DNA of 64,000 nucleotides from Deltaproteobacteria bacterium. Its GTDB lineage: Bacteria; Myxococcota_A; JAADFL01. Below, piece after piece: positions 16,891 to 25,045 of this stretch; the first letter of the stretch is position 1, and each line of letters starts with the position of its first letter. The DNA lies in contig JAADFL010000187.1 of NCBI GenBank assembly GCA_013152945.1, forward strand, positions 15,337 through 79,336, in the 5' to 3' direction. The notes under the pieces are model-generated. The model worked only from the letters and a program-made list of their open reading frames with translations, was not told the origin of the DNA and searched no databases. Both the position numbers and the translations under genes were made by a program.

Positions 16891-18758
16891 GTACAATACC
16901 AAAACAAGTTTTGGAAGAATCGCAGACTGCGGGCAGGGATTTGAGCAGGTTTCGAATGCAGCTCATGCTGTGCTCTGGAACTGCTTGTGTCTCAAGTGGC
17001 TCCCATAAGATCAAAGATGCCTTGGAACGGGAGTTGGCCAAACAAAATCTTGACGACGAGGTGGCGGTTGTTATGACCGGATGCAATGGTTTTTGCGCCC
17101 AGGGACCGGTCATGGTAGTTCAGCCGGACGGAATCTTCTACCAACTTTTAAGCGATAAGGACATACCCCTTTTGGTCGAAGAGCATATGCTTAAAGGCCG
17201 GCCGGTCGAGAAGCTCATGTATAAACCATCAGCAACCAAAACCGCAGTGCCGAAGATGAGTGAGATAGGTTTTTTCAAGAAGCAACGTCTTCTGGCACTT
17301 AGGAACCGGGGGCTGATCGACCCGGAAAAAATCGAGGAGTACATTGCTCGCGACGGGTACAAGGCCCTGGCCAAGGTACTCACAAAGATGAAACCGGAAG
17401 AGGTGGTCCAAGAGATGATTGCATCCGGCCTGCGTGGACGTGGAGGCGGTGGTTTTCCGACCGGTATCAAGTGGAAGACATGCCGTGATGCTCCGGAAAG
17501 CCCTAAGTATGTTGTATGCAATGCAGACGAGGGCGACCCCGGTGCATACATGGACAGGAGTATAGTGGAATCAGATCCCCACGTCGTGCTTGAGGGTATG
17601 GCCATAGCAGCCTATGCCGTCGGCGCCAAGAAAGGCTATGTGTACATTCGCCACGAGTATCCACTCGCACTCAAGCGCCTGCAAAAGGCAATTGCCGATG
17701 CCAGGGAATATGGTCTGTTGGGAAAAAATATCCTGGACCAGGGCTTTGATTTCGATATCTCCATTCACCTTGGAGCCGGCGCTTTTGTCTGTGGCGAATC
17801 GACGGCACTCATGGCATCGATGGAAGGGCGTGTGGGTGAACCCCGCGCCAAGTATATCCATACCGTCGAACATGGCTTATGGGATCGCCCCACAAACCTC
17901 AACAACGTGGAAACATATGCCAATGTGCCGCAAATCATGCTGCGGGGGTCAAAATGGTTTACCTCGATAGGTACCGGTGATGTCAGCAAGAGCCCTTGGG
18001 GCGGAAGCAAGGGAACCAAAGTCTTTTCCCTGGTCGGCAAGGTGAAAAACACGGGCCTGGTTGAAGTTCCCATGGGCACGACATTGAGGGAAATCATCTT
18101 CGACATTGGTGGTGGCATTTCAAACGGCAAGAAGTTCAAGGCAGTACAAACAGGTGGACCCTCGGGCGGGGTGATTCCGGAGAGTCTGCTGGACCTGCCT
18201 GTGGATTTCGACCAACTCACCAAAGTAGGCTCCATGATGGGTTCAGGCGGCATGATCGTGATGAACGAAGATGACTGCATGGTGGATATTGCAAGATATT
18301 TTATTGACTTCTTGGTTGGCGAGTCATGCGGTAAATGTCTTCCGTGCCGTGAAGGCTTGCGGCAGATGAGTTCCATGCTCAATGACATCTGCAGTGGCAA
18401 GGCAGAGAAAGGGACCATCGATCTCCTGGAGAATCTTTGTTATACAGTGCGTGATACCGCGTTATGCGCCCTGGGACGGGGTGCGGTCAATCCTGTCCTG
18501 ACAACGATCAAATATTTCAGGGAGGAGTACGAGGCACACATAAACAAGAAGAAATGTCCGGCCGGTGTATGCAAGGCTCTCATTACCTATAAAATAGATG
18601 CCGGGAAGTGTAACGGCTGTACATTATGTGCAAGGGAATGCCCACAACAGGCCATTACAGGTGAAAAGCTGAAACCGCACAAGATTAATACTGATTTATG
18701 TATCAGATGCGGTGTCTGCCGGGATGTATGTAACCAGGATGCGGTTTATGTGAAATAA
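16887..18758 (+). CDS. NuoF/HydB-type NADH-binding flavoprotein with extra Fe-S domains
   Basis: 623 residues with the HydB layout. An N-terminal thioredoxin-like [2Fe-2S] domain (CSGTAC, GCNGFC) is followed by the FMN/NAD core with GLRGRGGGGFPTGIKWK, CNADEGDPGAYMDRS and GAGAFVCGESTALMASMEG. Next is the NuoF [4Fe-4S] site ESCGKCLPCREG. Last is a C-terminal ferredoxin with two [4Fe-4S] motifs (CNGCTLCARECP, CIRCGVCRDVCN). Enzymes with this added C-terminal ferredoxin are the flavin subunits of the bifurcating HydABC/Bfu group. It should oxidise or reduce NAD(H) and pass electrons to the neighbouring Fe-S proteins in the cytoplasm. It starts in an ATGA overlap with the preceding gene. Confidence 0.93.
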   Translation: MSTIPKQVLEESQTAGRDLSRFRMQLMLCSGTACVSSGSHKIKDALERELAKQNLDDEVAVVMTGCNGFCAQGPVMVVQPDGIFYQLLSDKDIPLLVEEHMLKGRPVEKLMYKPSATKTAVPKMSEIGFFKKQRLLALRNRGLIDPEKIEEYIARDGYKALAKVLTKMKPEEVVQEMIASGLRGRGGGGFPTGIKWKTCRDAPESPKYVVCNADEGDPGAYMDRSIVESDPHVVLEGMAIAAYAVGAKKGYVYIRHEYPLALKRLQKAIADAREYGLLGKNILDQGFDFDISIHLGAGAFVCGESTALMASMEGRVGEPRAKYIHTVEHGLWDRPTNLNNVETYANVPQIMLRGSKWFTSIGTGDVSKSPWGGSKGTKVFSLVGKVKNTGLVEVPMGTTLREIIFDIGGGISNGKKFKAVQTGGPSGGVIPESLLDLPVDFDQLTKVGSMMGSGGMIVMNEDDCMVDIARYFIDFLVGESCGKCLPCREGLRQMSSMLNDICSGKAEKGTIDLLENLCYTVRDTALCALGRGAVNPVLTTIKYFREEYEAHINKKKCPAGVCKALITYKIDAGKCNGCTLCARECPQQAITGEKLKPHKINTDLCIRCGVCRDVCNQDAVYVK

Positions 18759-18802
18759 GATACAGATGTGGGCTTGGCGATGCTGGGGATAGGTAACCCG
18801 AC

Positions 18803-19618
18803 ATGACGCTTAAAGAGCTTGTGAGCCTCCTTGAAGCCGATGTGCTTTTCGGCGAACGGCATTTGGATGACGAATTCAGATGTGTCAGTGCGTCGGATCT
18901 CATGAGTGACGTTCTGGCATTTGGTGTCCCGGGGGTTGTCATTTTGACGGGATTGCCGAATACCCAGTCCATATGTACTGCAGATATTGTAGAAGCAAAA
19001 GCCGTGGTCTATGTGCGCGGCAAGAGACCGGACCGGGAGGGAATCCTGTTGGCGCAGGAGAGAGATATTCCCATACTGTCGACCAAGTTCTTCATGTACA
19101 AGGCATGCGGGTTGCTGTACAGCCGGAGTATCGAGGGAGTGGAAAAAACCAGCAATGAATATGCTGACAGCATGGTCAACAGCCGTAATTTTTCACGTGT
19201 CTTCAAGATCAAAGGCGGGAATTTTTCAAAGGCCGGTTCAGCGTCGATAGAGACCAAGGAGATCCTTCGCGAGTTAGGTGTCGATCCGGTCATTGTCCGT
19301 CGTGCGGCCATAGTTGCCTATGAAGCCGAGATGAATGTCGTCATGTACGCCGACAATGGGGAGATGGTAATAACGGTAAATCCCGATGCCATCCGTATCC
19401 GCTTACAGGACCAAGGGCCGGGCATCAAGGACATTGATGCTGCGATGCAGGAAGGCTTTTCCACTGCATCCGACGAGATACGGGAGATGGGATTCGGTGC
19501 CGGCATGGGCCTGCCGAATATCAAAAAGAACGCGGACGTGTTCGAGTTGACTACGACTGTCGGCAAGGGCACATGTTACAAAATCGTCATATACCTGGAT
19601 TCCAGGGGGCGGACATGA
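18803..19618 (+). CDS. DRTGG-domain protein fused to an anti-sigma-type ATPase domain
   Basis: 271 residues. The N-terminal ~110 residues (MTLKELVSLLEADVLFG through DIPILSTKFFMYKACGLLY) are a DRTGG-type domain, related to the separate DRTGG gene later in this operon. The C-terminal half from about 145 is a GHKL/HATPase fold: AAIVAYEAEMNVVMYA as the N box, LQDQGPGIKD as G1 and FGAGMGLPNIKKNAD as G2. In similar hydrogenase loci these two domains occur as separate proteins; here they are one. A regulatory role for the complex or the sensory subunit is inferred. Its stop overlaps the next start (ATGA). Confidence 0.82.
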   Translation: MTLKELVSLLEADVLFGERHLDDEFRCVSASDLMSDVLAFGVPGVVILTGLPNTQSICTADIVEAKAVVYVRGKRPDREGILLAQERDIPILSTKFFMYKACGLLYSRSIEGVEKTSNEYADSMVNSRNFSRVFKIKGGNFSKAGSASIETKEILRELGVDPVIVRRAAIVAYEAEMNVVMYADNGEMVITVNPDAIRIRLQDQGPGIKDIDAAMQEGFSTASDEIREMGFGAGMGLPNIKKNADVFELTTTVGKGTCYKIVIYLDSRGRT

Positions 19619-20982
19619 GTAAATATTTCCATTCGGTAAGAGTTGATGAATCGAAATGCGATGGTCGCCGGAGGTGCATGAGGGTATGTCCTACCCAGGC
19701 GATCCGGGTAAGAAACAATAGGGCGGTAATCCTGGAAGAGAAATGCATTGATTGCGGAGAGTGTATCACGGCCTGCCCAAATGAGGCCATCGTGGCATTG
19801 ACCAATCCAATCGGTGAGCTGAAGCGATTCAATTACACGGTAGCGATACCTTCGCCGACACTCTACGCGCAATTCGGCAGATCTATTCTACCGGATCAAA
19901 TTTTGGCGGGTTTGAAGAAAATAGGGTTCGACGATGCAGTCGATTTGGCTATAATCTGTGGAGATACCAGCCTGGCCACAGAATATTTTTTGGGTGATTA
20001 CAGTGGTCCAAAGCCGCTGATTTTCAATTCCTGCCCTGCAGTCGTGAGCCTTATACAGGTCAGATACCCACAACTCGTAGATCACATCATTCCTCTCAAG
20101 GAACCCAAGAGCCTTGCTGCAAAGGAAGTCAAGGAACGAAAATCAAAAGAACTTGGGCTCAAACCCGAAGATATTGGGACATTTTACATCACACCATGCC
20201 CTGTCAAGATGCTTGCCATCCAGCAGCCTCCTTCCAAGGAAATGTGCCATCTGGATGGGGCAATCTCTATTGCCGACATCTACGGACCACTGCTGTCGGC
20301 GCTTGAGGGCGAAGACAAGGACAGCTATCGCAGGAATCTCGAAAGCGTCTGTATCCTTGGAATCGGGTGGGCCGTTGCCGGCGGAATGCACCGTACCCAG
20401 AACATGAAGAATGTCGTCGATGTTTCAGGTATTTCGGAAATCATCACTACCTTTGATGATATCGAGCAGGGCAAGTTGCAGAACGTGGACCTGGTCGTGG
20501 CATATGCCTGTCCGCAGGGTTGCGTCGGCGGATCATTGACAGTGGAAAACCGTTATATTTCCTATAACAAGATACTTCGTCTGCTTGAGACCCTCGAACA
20601 GGAAAACATAGAGGCATGTCGGGACAAGCGGGAAATTCTCGAACGTTATCAGCAAAAGTATTTCCACAGGCGGCAAAAATACGAACCGCGGCCCATGCAG
20701 GCGCTCGATAAAGATCTGGGCAAGGCCATAAGAAAACGCGAAGAAAAGCAGCGCTTATATGATTCCTTGTCCAAGGTGGACTGTGGAATATGCGGCGCCC
20801 CGACATGCCTTTGTTTCGCAGAGGATGTTGTCATGGGAAATGCGCAACCGTCTGACTGCATTTTCAATGTTCCCCGTAGATTCAAGGAGCTTACAGCCGA
20901 GCTGTCTGAACTCTTGGACGCCTTTGGCTCAATGGGCATGGATAAAATTGAAGGGCACAAACCGGGAAAAGTGGAGAAATAA
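19615..20982 (+). CDS. HydS-like [FeFe]-hydrogenase-domain protein
   Basis: 455 residues from the ATG at 19615, inside the previous stop codon. An N-terminal ferredoxin has one incomplete site (Cys15, 21, 25; the second Cys is Arg18) and one complete site (Cys44/47/50/54). The H-cluster domain keeps four possible cubane ligands: Cys140 in NSCPAV, Cys195 in TPCPVK with Lys198, and Cys299 and Cys303 in ACPQGCVGG. The proton-relay Cys of TSCCP enzymes is Ser139. The C-terminus adds a C-x2-C-x4-C-x16-C Fe-S motif (Cys390, 393, 398, 415). These features fit the sensory HydS-like groups rather than a hydrogen-producing enzyme. Family and context suggest redox or hydrogen sensing; catalysis is not excluded. 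Confidence 0.85.
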   Translation: MSKYFHSVRVDESKCDGRRRCMRVCPTQAIRVRNNRAVILEEKCIDCGECITACPNEAIVALTNPIGELKRFNYTVAIPSPTLYAQFGRSILPDQILAGLKKIGFDDAVDLAIICGDTSLATEYFLGDYSGPKPLIFNSCPAVVSLIQVRYPQLVDHIIPLKEPKSLAAKEVKERKSKELGLKPEDIGTFYITPCPVKMLAIQQPPSKEMCHLDGAISIADIYGPLLSALEGEDKDSYRRNLESVCILGIGWAVAGGMHRTQNMKNVVDVSGISEIITTFDDIEQGKLQNVDLVVAYACPQGCVGGSLTVENRYISYNKILRLLETLEQENIEACRDKREILERYQQKYFHRRQKYEPRPMQALDKDLGKAIRKREEKQRLYDSLSKVDCGICGAPTCLCFAEDVVMGNAQPSDCIFNVPRRFKELTAELSELLDAFGSMGMDKIEGHKPGKVEK

Positions 20983-20985
20983 ATC

Positions 20986-21324
20986 ATGACCTTGGCAGAG
21001 ATTGTCGAAAGATTGGGGCTTTGTGTTTTGACGTCGAAAAAAATCCGGGATACCGATGTGACCGGAGGCTATACGTGTGATCTATTAAGTGATGTGATTG
21101 CCAACAGCAAGGTGGGGAATCTCTGGATCACCGTGCAAATACACGAAAATGTTTTGGCAGTAGCCAAGCTCAAGGACCTCGCGGGAATTGTATTGGTAAA
21201 TGGCCGCAGGCCCGATGAAAGCGTGACCAGGAAGGCCGACGAGGAGAACGTTGCGATCTTGGGCACTGATGAATCTGCCTTCGAGATCTCCGGGCGGCTT
21301 TACCGGTTGATCAATAAAATGTAG
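20986..21324 (+). CDS. DRTGG-domain protein
   Basis: 112 residues, a single DRTGG-type domain (MTLAEIVERLGLCVLTSKK, GGYTCDLLSDVIANSK, LAGIVLVNGRRPDESVTRKA) that aligns in outline with the first domain of the fused protein at 18803. Domains of this type are found in phosphotransacetylase-related and regulatory proteins and accompany HydS-type genes in many anaerobes. The function is not established. It starts three bases after the HydS-like gene and ends six bases before the PHP gene. Confidence 0.85.
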   Translation: MTLAEIVERLGLCVLTSKKIRDTDVTGGYTCDLLSDVIANSKVGNLWITVQIHENVLAVAKLKDLAGIVLVNGRRPDESVTRKADEENVAILGTDESAFEISGRLYRLINKM

Positions 21325-21330
21325 TTCACG

Positions 21331-22062
21331 ATGCTGAGAACTTTCAAGGCCGACTTGCACATTCATACCTGTCTTTCTCCTTGTGCCGAAGTGAAGATGT
21401 CACCGGCCGGAATCATCGATCGCGCAAAGGCTGTTGACCTCGACATACTGGGCATCTGTGATCACAACTCTGCGGAGAATACTCCGGCTGCCATGGAGGC
21501 GGCACAAAGACATGGTTTATATGTCCTTCCGGGAATGGAGATAACCTCTATGGAGGAGGTTCATCTACTGGCCTTGTTCGATGCGCTGGAGCCTGTACAC
21601 GTCCTTCAGGAGATCGTGTATGAACATCTGCCGGGCAAGAATGACGAGAAAGTCTTTGGCATGCAGGTGGTAGCCGGTGCCGACGACGAGGTCCTTGGTT
21701 TCAACCAGAAGCTCTTGATTGGAGCAACCACGCTTCAGTTGACGGAAATTGTAGAGGCAGTTCACTCACTGGGCGGTATCGCCGTTGCAGCACATATCGA
21801 TCGACAGAGTTTCGGTATTATCGGTCAGCTTGGTTTCATTCCCAAGGGCCTTGCCCTTGACGCTCTGGAGATCTCTGCACGAATTTCGAAGGAGAGAGCC
21901 ATTGACAAATATGGTTCCGGCCTGCCTTACGTCCAGTCATCCGATGCACACAGGCAGGAAGAAATCGGCCGGTGTCATACCATGTTTTCAATCGGGGATG
22001 TCAATATCCAGGAAATCCAAAAGGCCCTCAAGGGAATTGATGGCAGGAGAATCATGCGCTGA
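21331..22062 (+). CDS. PHP-domain metallohydrolase
   Basis: 243 residues. PHP metal ligands are visible: DLHIHTCLSP at the N-terminus, GICDHNSAENT, then GMEITSMEEVH, an AHIDRQSFG segment and the C-terminal SSDAHRQEEIG. PHP proteins hydrolyse phosphoesters, and this short stand-alone form regularly sits in HydS/DRTGG operons; its substrate there is unknown. The start lies six bases after the DRTGG stop. Its stop (TGA) overlaps the next ATG by one base pair step (ATGGAAG begins at 22062), so translation is coupled. Confidence 0.85.
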   Translation: MLRTFKADLHIHTCLSPCAEVKMSPAGIIDRAKAVDLDILGICDHNSAENTPAAMEAAQRHGLYVLPGMEITSMEEVHLLALFDALEPVHVLQEIVYEHLPGKNDEKVFGMQVVAGADDEVLGFNQKLLIGATTLQLTEIVEAVHSLGGIAVAAHIDRQSFGIIGQLGFIPKGLALDALEISARISKERAIDKYGSGLPYVQSSDAHRQEEIGRCHTMFSIGDVNIQEIQKALKGIDGRRIMR

Positions 22063-22601
22063 TGGAAGACCTGTCGCTACACTTGTTGGATATAATGGAA
22101 AATTCCATCGAGGCGGACGCACACAGAATAGATATCACCATTGACGAGGATCTGAATAACAACCTGCTTACGCTGGAAATCAGTGACGATGGAAAAGGCA
22201 TGGATACGCAGATGCTGAAGATGGCTGCTGATCCATTTTTCACCACCCGAAAGACGAGGCGTTTCGGCCTGGGATTGTCCATGATTTCCGAGTCTGCAAG
22301 GGCAACCGGGGGTGAATTGACGCTTGAGTCAAAACCCGGAAAAGGCACTTGTGTACGGGCGGTCTTTCATAGGAACCATATCGACATGAAACCGTTGGGA
22401 GATATACCAAAGACGCTGTTGACCGTGATTTTTGGACATCCTGAAATAGATTTGAGCTATCATCATGTTGTTGGCATGAAGGAATTTTCTTTTACTACCA
22501 TGGATTATAGAGAGGCGCCTATCAACTCTCCAAATGTGTTGCGACGACTGGCAGAAATCATGCGCAAAGGTATTGACGGCTTGAAAATACGCGGGAGCTG
22601 A
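22062..22601 (+). CDS. GHKL ATP-binding protein (histidine-kinase-like, no kinase core)
   Basis: 179 residues. It is essentially an isolated HATPase_c domain: LLDIMENSIEADAHRID (N box), ISDDGKGMDTQML (G1), FFTTRKTRRFGLGLSMISESARATGG (F and G2). A short C-terminal extension of about 60 residues follows. There is no DHp or phospho-acceptor His. Proteins like this end HydS-type operons and may act as anti-sigma-like or switch kinases together with the fused DRTGG-ATPase earlier in the operon. It is the last intact gene of the operon. Confidence 0.85.
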   Translation: MEDLSLHLLDIMENSIEADAHRIDITIDEDLNNNLLTLEISDDGKGMDTQMLKMAADPFFTTRKTRRFGLGLSMISESARATGGELTLESKPGKGTCVRAVFHRNHIDMKPLGDIPKTLLTVIFGHPEIDLSYHHVVGMKEFSFTTMDYREAPINSPNVLRRLAEIMRKGIDGLKIRGS

Positions 22602-22763
22602 ATTGGTCTGTACCCCGGTTCCGTCAGGGATTATCACCTGAAGACAGTTGCCATATGCTGATTTCACCGGTTTTTTACCCCAGGCAGGGACGGGTGAAGA
22701 TTTTAAAAAATCGAGGGAAGCAAGAATAAGACGCCGCATAGCAGCATCTAGTGGAGCCTTGCA

Positions 22764-23565
22764 GGTTACCTTGACGAGCCCCTGTCTGATGCAGCATACA
22801 ACGTGCGGGACGGTTACCTGTACCTGTTCGGCGGTCTGACAGCCATGGGCCTTACAAACGGCTTGACAAGGAAGACATAAACACTGGCGAGGTATCTGTT
22901 CCTGATGTGACTGTGATAGGGTCAGAGGACACAGGAGACTGCGACGGCGATGGAGAGACTGACCCTGGGTACGGGCTCTTCTGCGGTGGCGAGCCCAACT
23001 GGTGGGACGACCTTGGCTGGGCGGTTTGCGACCAGGGCGAGCTTGTGTGCTCGTCAGGGTCGAAGGATGCCGAGGCCCTGCTCGACGCCAGGCTTCCTGT
23101 GCGGTCCTTCAGCCTGAAGGTGGTTGGAGACAGGGCTTACCTTGGCACTGCCTGGGGAGTGCTCTGCCTGGACGTGAGCGAGCCTTCATCTCCGGGGTTC
23201 GAGTTCTTTGTGCCGTTCGGCAGGGTGAACGACGTGGAAACGAATTTCAATGAGCCGAATCAAAAAAGCCTGTCACCGCCTGTTACAGTGCCCACAAGCC
23301 TTGGCGACAGGACCCCGGCCTTGTGTACGCCGTCATTGGCAAAAGCGATTACTACACCCACGACGTGGTTCAGATAGTATTCTTCAATCAATCAACGAGT
23401 CCCGCCACGATCTTGACCTGTTATTTCAGAGAGCTTGGCGCAAGTCCCGTAGGCACATATCGGATAGGTGATAGCCTGGTGAAGGCGCCCGTGACGTATT
23501 CATTGTTCAAACGTCCCCTGTTGACAATTACAGAGGATGTCTGCTTGTCTTGTGTTGTTTCATAA
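22764..23565 (+). pseudogene. Decayed secreted beta-propeller (LVIVD-type) gene
   Basis: Three frames carry successive pieces of one protein. The piece at about 22764-22880 reads YLDEPLSDAAYNVRDGYLY. The piece from about 22880 to 23270 reads NTGEVSVPDVTVIG, then GDCDGDGETDPGYG and GDRAYLGTAWGVLCLDVSEP. The piece from about 23320 reads VYAVIGKSDYYTHDVVQIV. The GDRAYL...LDVSEPSSPG segment is an LVIVD-style propeller blade, usually found in secreted proteins. At least two frameshifts and no start or signal sequence show that it is not functional. Its richer GC and acidic Asp/Gly content differ from the neighbouring operon. The stretch 22602-22763 shows nothing else. Confidence 0.7.
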
Positions 23566-23583
23566 TGCCTTGCTGGAGGATAC

Positions 23584-25017
23584 TTGGAATACACTGTTTT
23601 ATTGGTTTCTTTCATATCCTATCTTGCCCTTGCTGTTGTCTGGATATTACTTGAAAAAAAACGGCCTACGTCTACCTTGGCATGGATACTGGTGCTGGTA
23701 TTCATCCCATTTTTCGGTATGTTGCTGTATTTACTCATAGGGAGGCATCGTGCAAAGAAAGAGGTCAGGCTGAGGGCAGCATCATTCGCGCAATTGGCGC
23801 CTACACTTTCTGAAGCAGCAGCGTTCGACAAGGGACTTGCCCCGTTTTTACCCGGACCCGGCGACGGCCGATACCTGCCGGTAGTGGAACTTTCACGCAA
23901 CATAGGTTATGCGCCGATAACCCATGGAAACAAGGTGGAGATATTCCTTGACGGCGTGGCCAAGCACCAGGCCCTTTTCAATGCAGTGCGCAACGCGCAG
24001 CGCTTTGTGCACCTCGAGTACTATATCTTTCAACCCGACGACACGGGCATGCAATTAATGGACATTCTAAAGGACAAGGCCAGGCATGGCATAGAAGTCA
24101 GGTTGCTGGTCGATGGCGTGGGGTCGTACGCGCTTTGCCAGGACTATCTCGAGGAATTGGAAGAGGCGGGCGTGGAAACCGGAATATTCCATCCTCTGCC
24201 TGTGGCCATTTGGAAGAACAGGATCAACTATCGCAACCACAGGAAGATAGCGGTCATAGACGGCAGGACCGGCTTCCTGGGTGGGATGAACATCGGAGAT
24301 GAGTACATGGCTGGAAAGTCCGGGGAGCTTCCATGGAGGGATACGCACTTAAGTGTCAAGGGTCCTGCAGTATGGGGGCTGCAAAGGATTTTTTCCGAAG
24401 ATTGGCACCTTGCAACGGGTAAGGTCCTGGCCCATGCCGATTATTTTCCAAGACCGATGGAAATGGGCTCCGACTTGGTGCAGATCATGGCGAGCGGTCC
24501 TGATATGAACTGGTCGGCCATTCATTATCTCTATTTTACTGCCATTTCAACTGCAGAGAAGAACGTTCGAATAACTACACCGTACTTTGTGCCGGATGAA
24601 CCGTTGCTACTGGCTTTGAGGACATCTTCATTGCGCGGAATCGACGTGGAAATATTGGTGCCGGGAAAGACTGATTTACCCTTGGTGACTTTTGCCGGAA
24701 GGAGCTACTATGAAGATCTACTGGATGTCGGGGTAAAAATTCACGAATACCAACCAAGGGTCCTGCATGCCAAGGTCCTGACAGTGGACCAAAGATTTGC
24801 CGGCCTTGGTAGCGCGAACATGGATATCAGGTCTTTCCAACTGAACTATGAAGTCGGTGCTTTCGTGCACAGCAAGGAACGGGCAGGGCAGCTCGATAAA
24901 CAGTTTGAAAAGGATTTGCTGGAGAGCAAGGAAGTGAATCTCGATGCCTGGAATAACCGGGGATTTAGCAGGAAACTAATAGAATCATCGGCAAGGTTGC
25001 TGTCGCCGCTGTTGTAG
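23584..25017 (+). CDS. cls: Cardiolipin synthase (phospholipase D family)
   Basis: 477 residues, the usual length. Two transmembrane helices are at the N-terminus (about 1-50: VSFISYLALAVVWILLEKKR and WILVLVFIPFFGMLLYLLIG). Two HKD motifs follow: NHRKIAVIDGRTGFLGGMNIGDEY and HAKVLTVDQRFAGLGSANMDIRS. It joins two phosphatidylglycerols to cardiolipin at the inner membrane. The start is the TTG at 23584 with GGAGG four bases upstream; the nearest ATG codons would cut into the first membrane helix. Confidence 0.93.
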   Translation: MEYTVLLVSFISYLALAVVWILLEKKRPTSTLAWILVLVFIPFFGMLLYLLIGRHRAKKEVRLRAASFAQLAPTLSEAAAFDKGLAPFLPGPGDGRYLPVVELSRNIGYAPITHGNKVEIFLDGVAKHQALFNAVRNAQRFVHLEYYIFQPDDTGMQLMDILKDKARHGIEVRLLVDGVGSYALCQDYLEELEEAGVETGIFHPLPVAIWKNRINYRNHRKIAVIDGRTGFLGGMNIGDEYMAGKSGELPWRDTHLSVKGPAVWGLQRIFSEDWHLATGKVLAHADYFPRPMEMGSDLVQIMASGPDMNWSAIHYLYFTAISTAEKNVRITTPYFVPDEPLLLALRTSSLRGIDVEILVPGKTDLPLVTFAGRSYYEDLLDVGVKIHEYQPRVLHAKVLTVDQRFAGLGSANMDIRSFQLNYEVGAFVHSKERAGQLDKQFEKDLLESKEVNLDAWNNRGFSRKLIESSARLLSPLL

Positions 25018-25045
25018 AAATATTCTCGTTGTCAAAGCTCTGTGC

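Noticed and set aside
19573-19614. Earlier in-frame start for the HydS-like protein
   Set aside because: The added residues overlap the preceding gene and lack a ribosome site; the ATGA overlap at 19615 fits the operon style.
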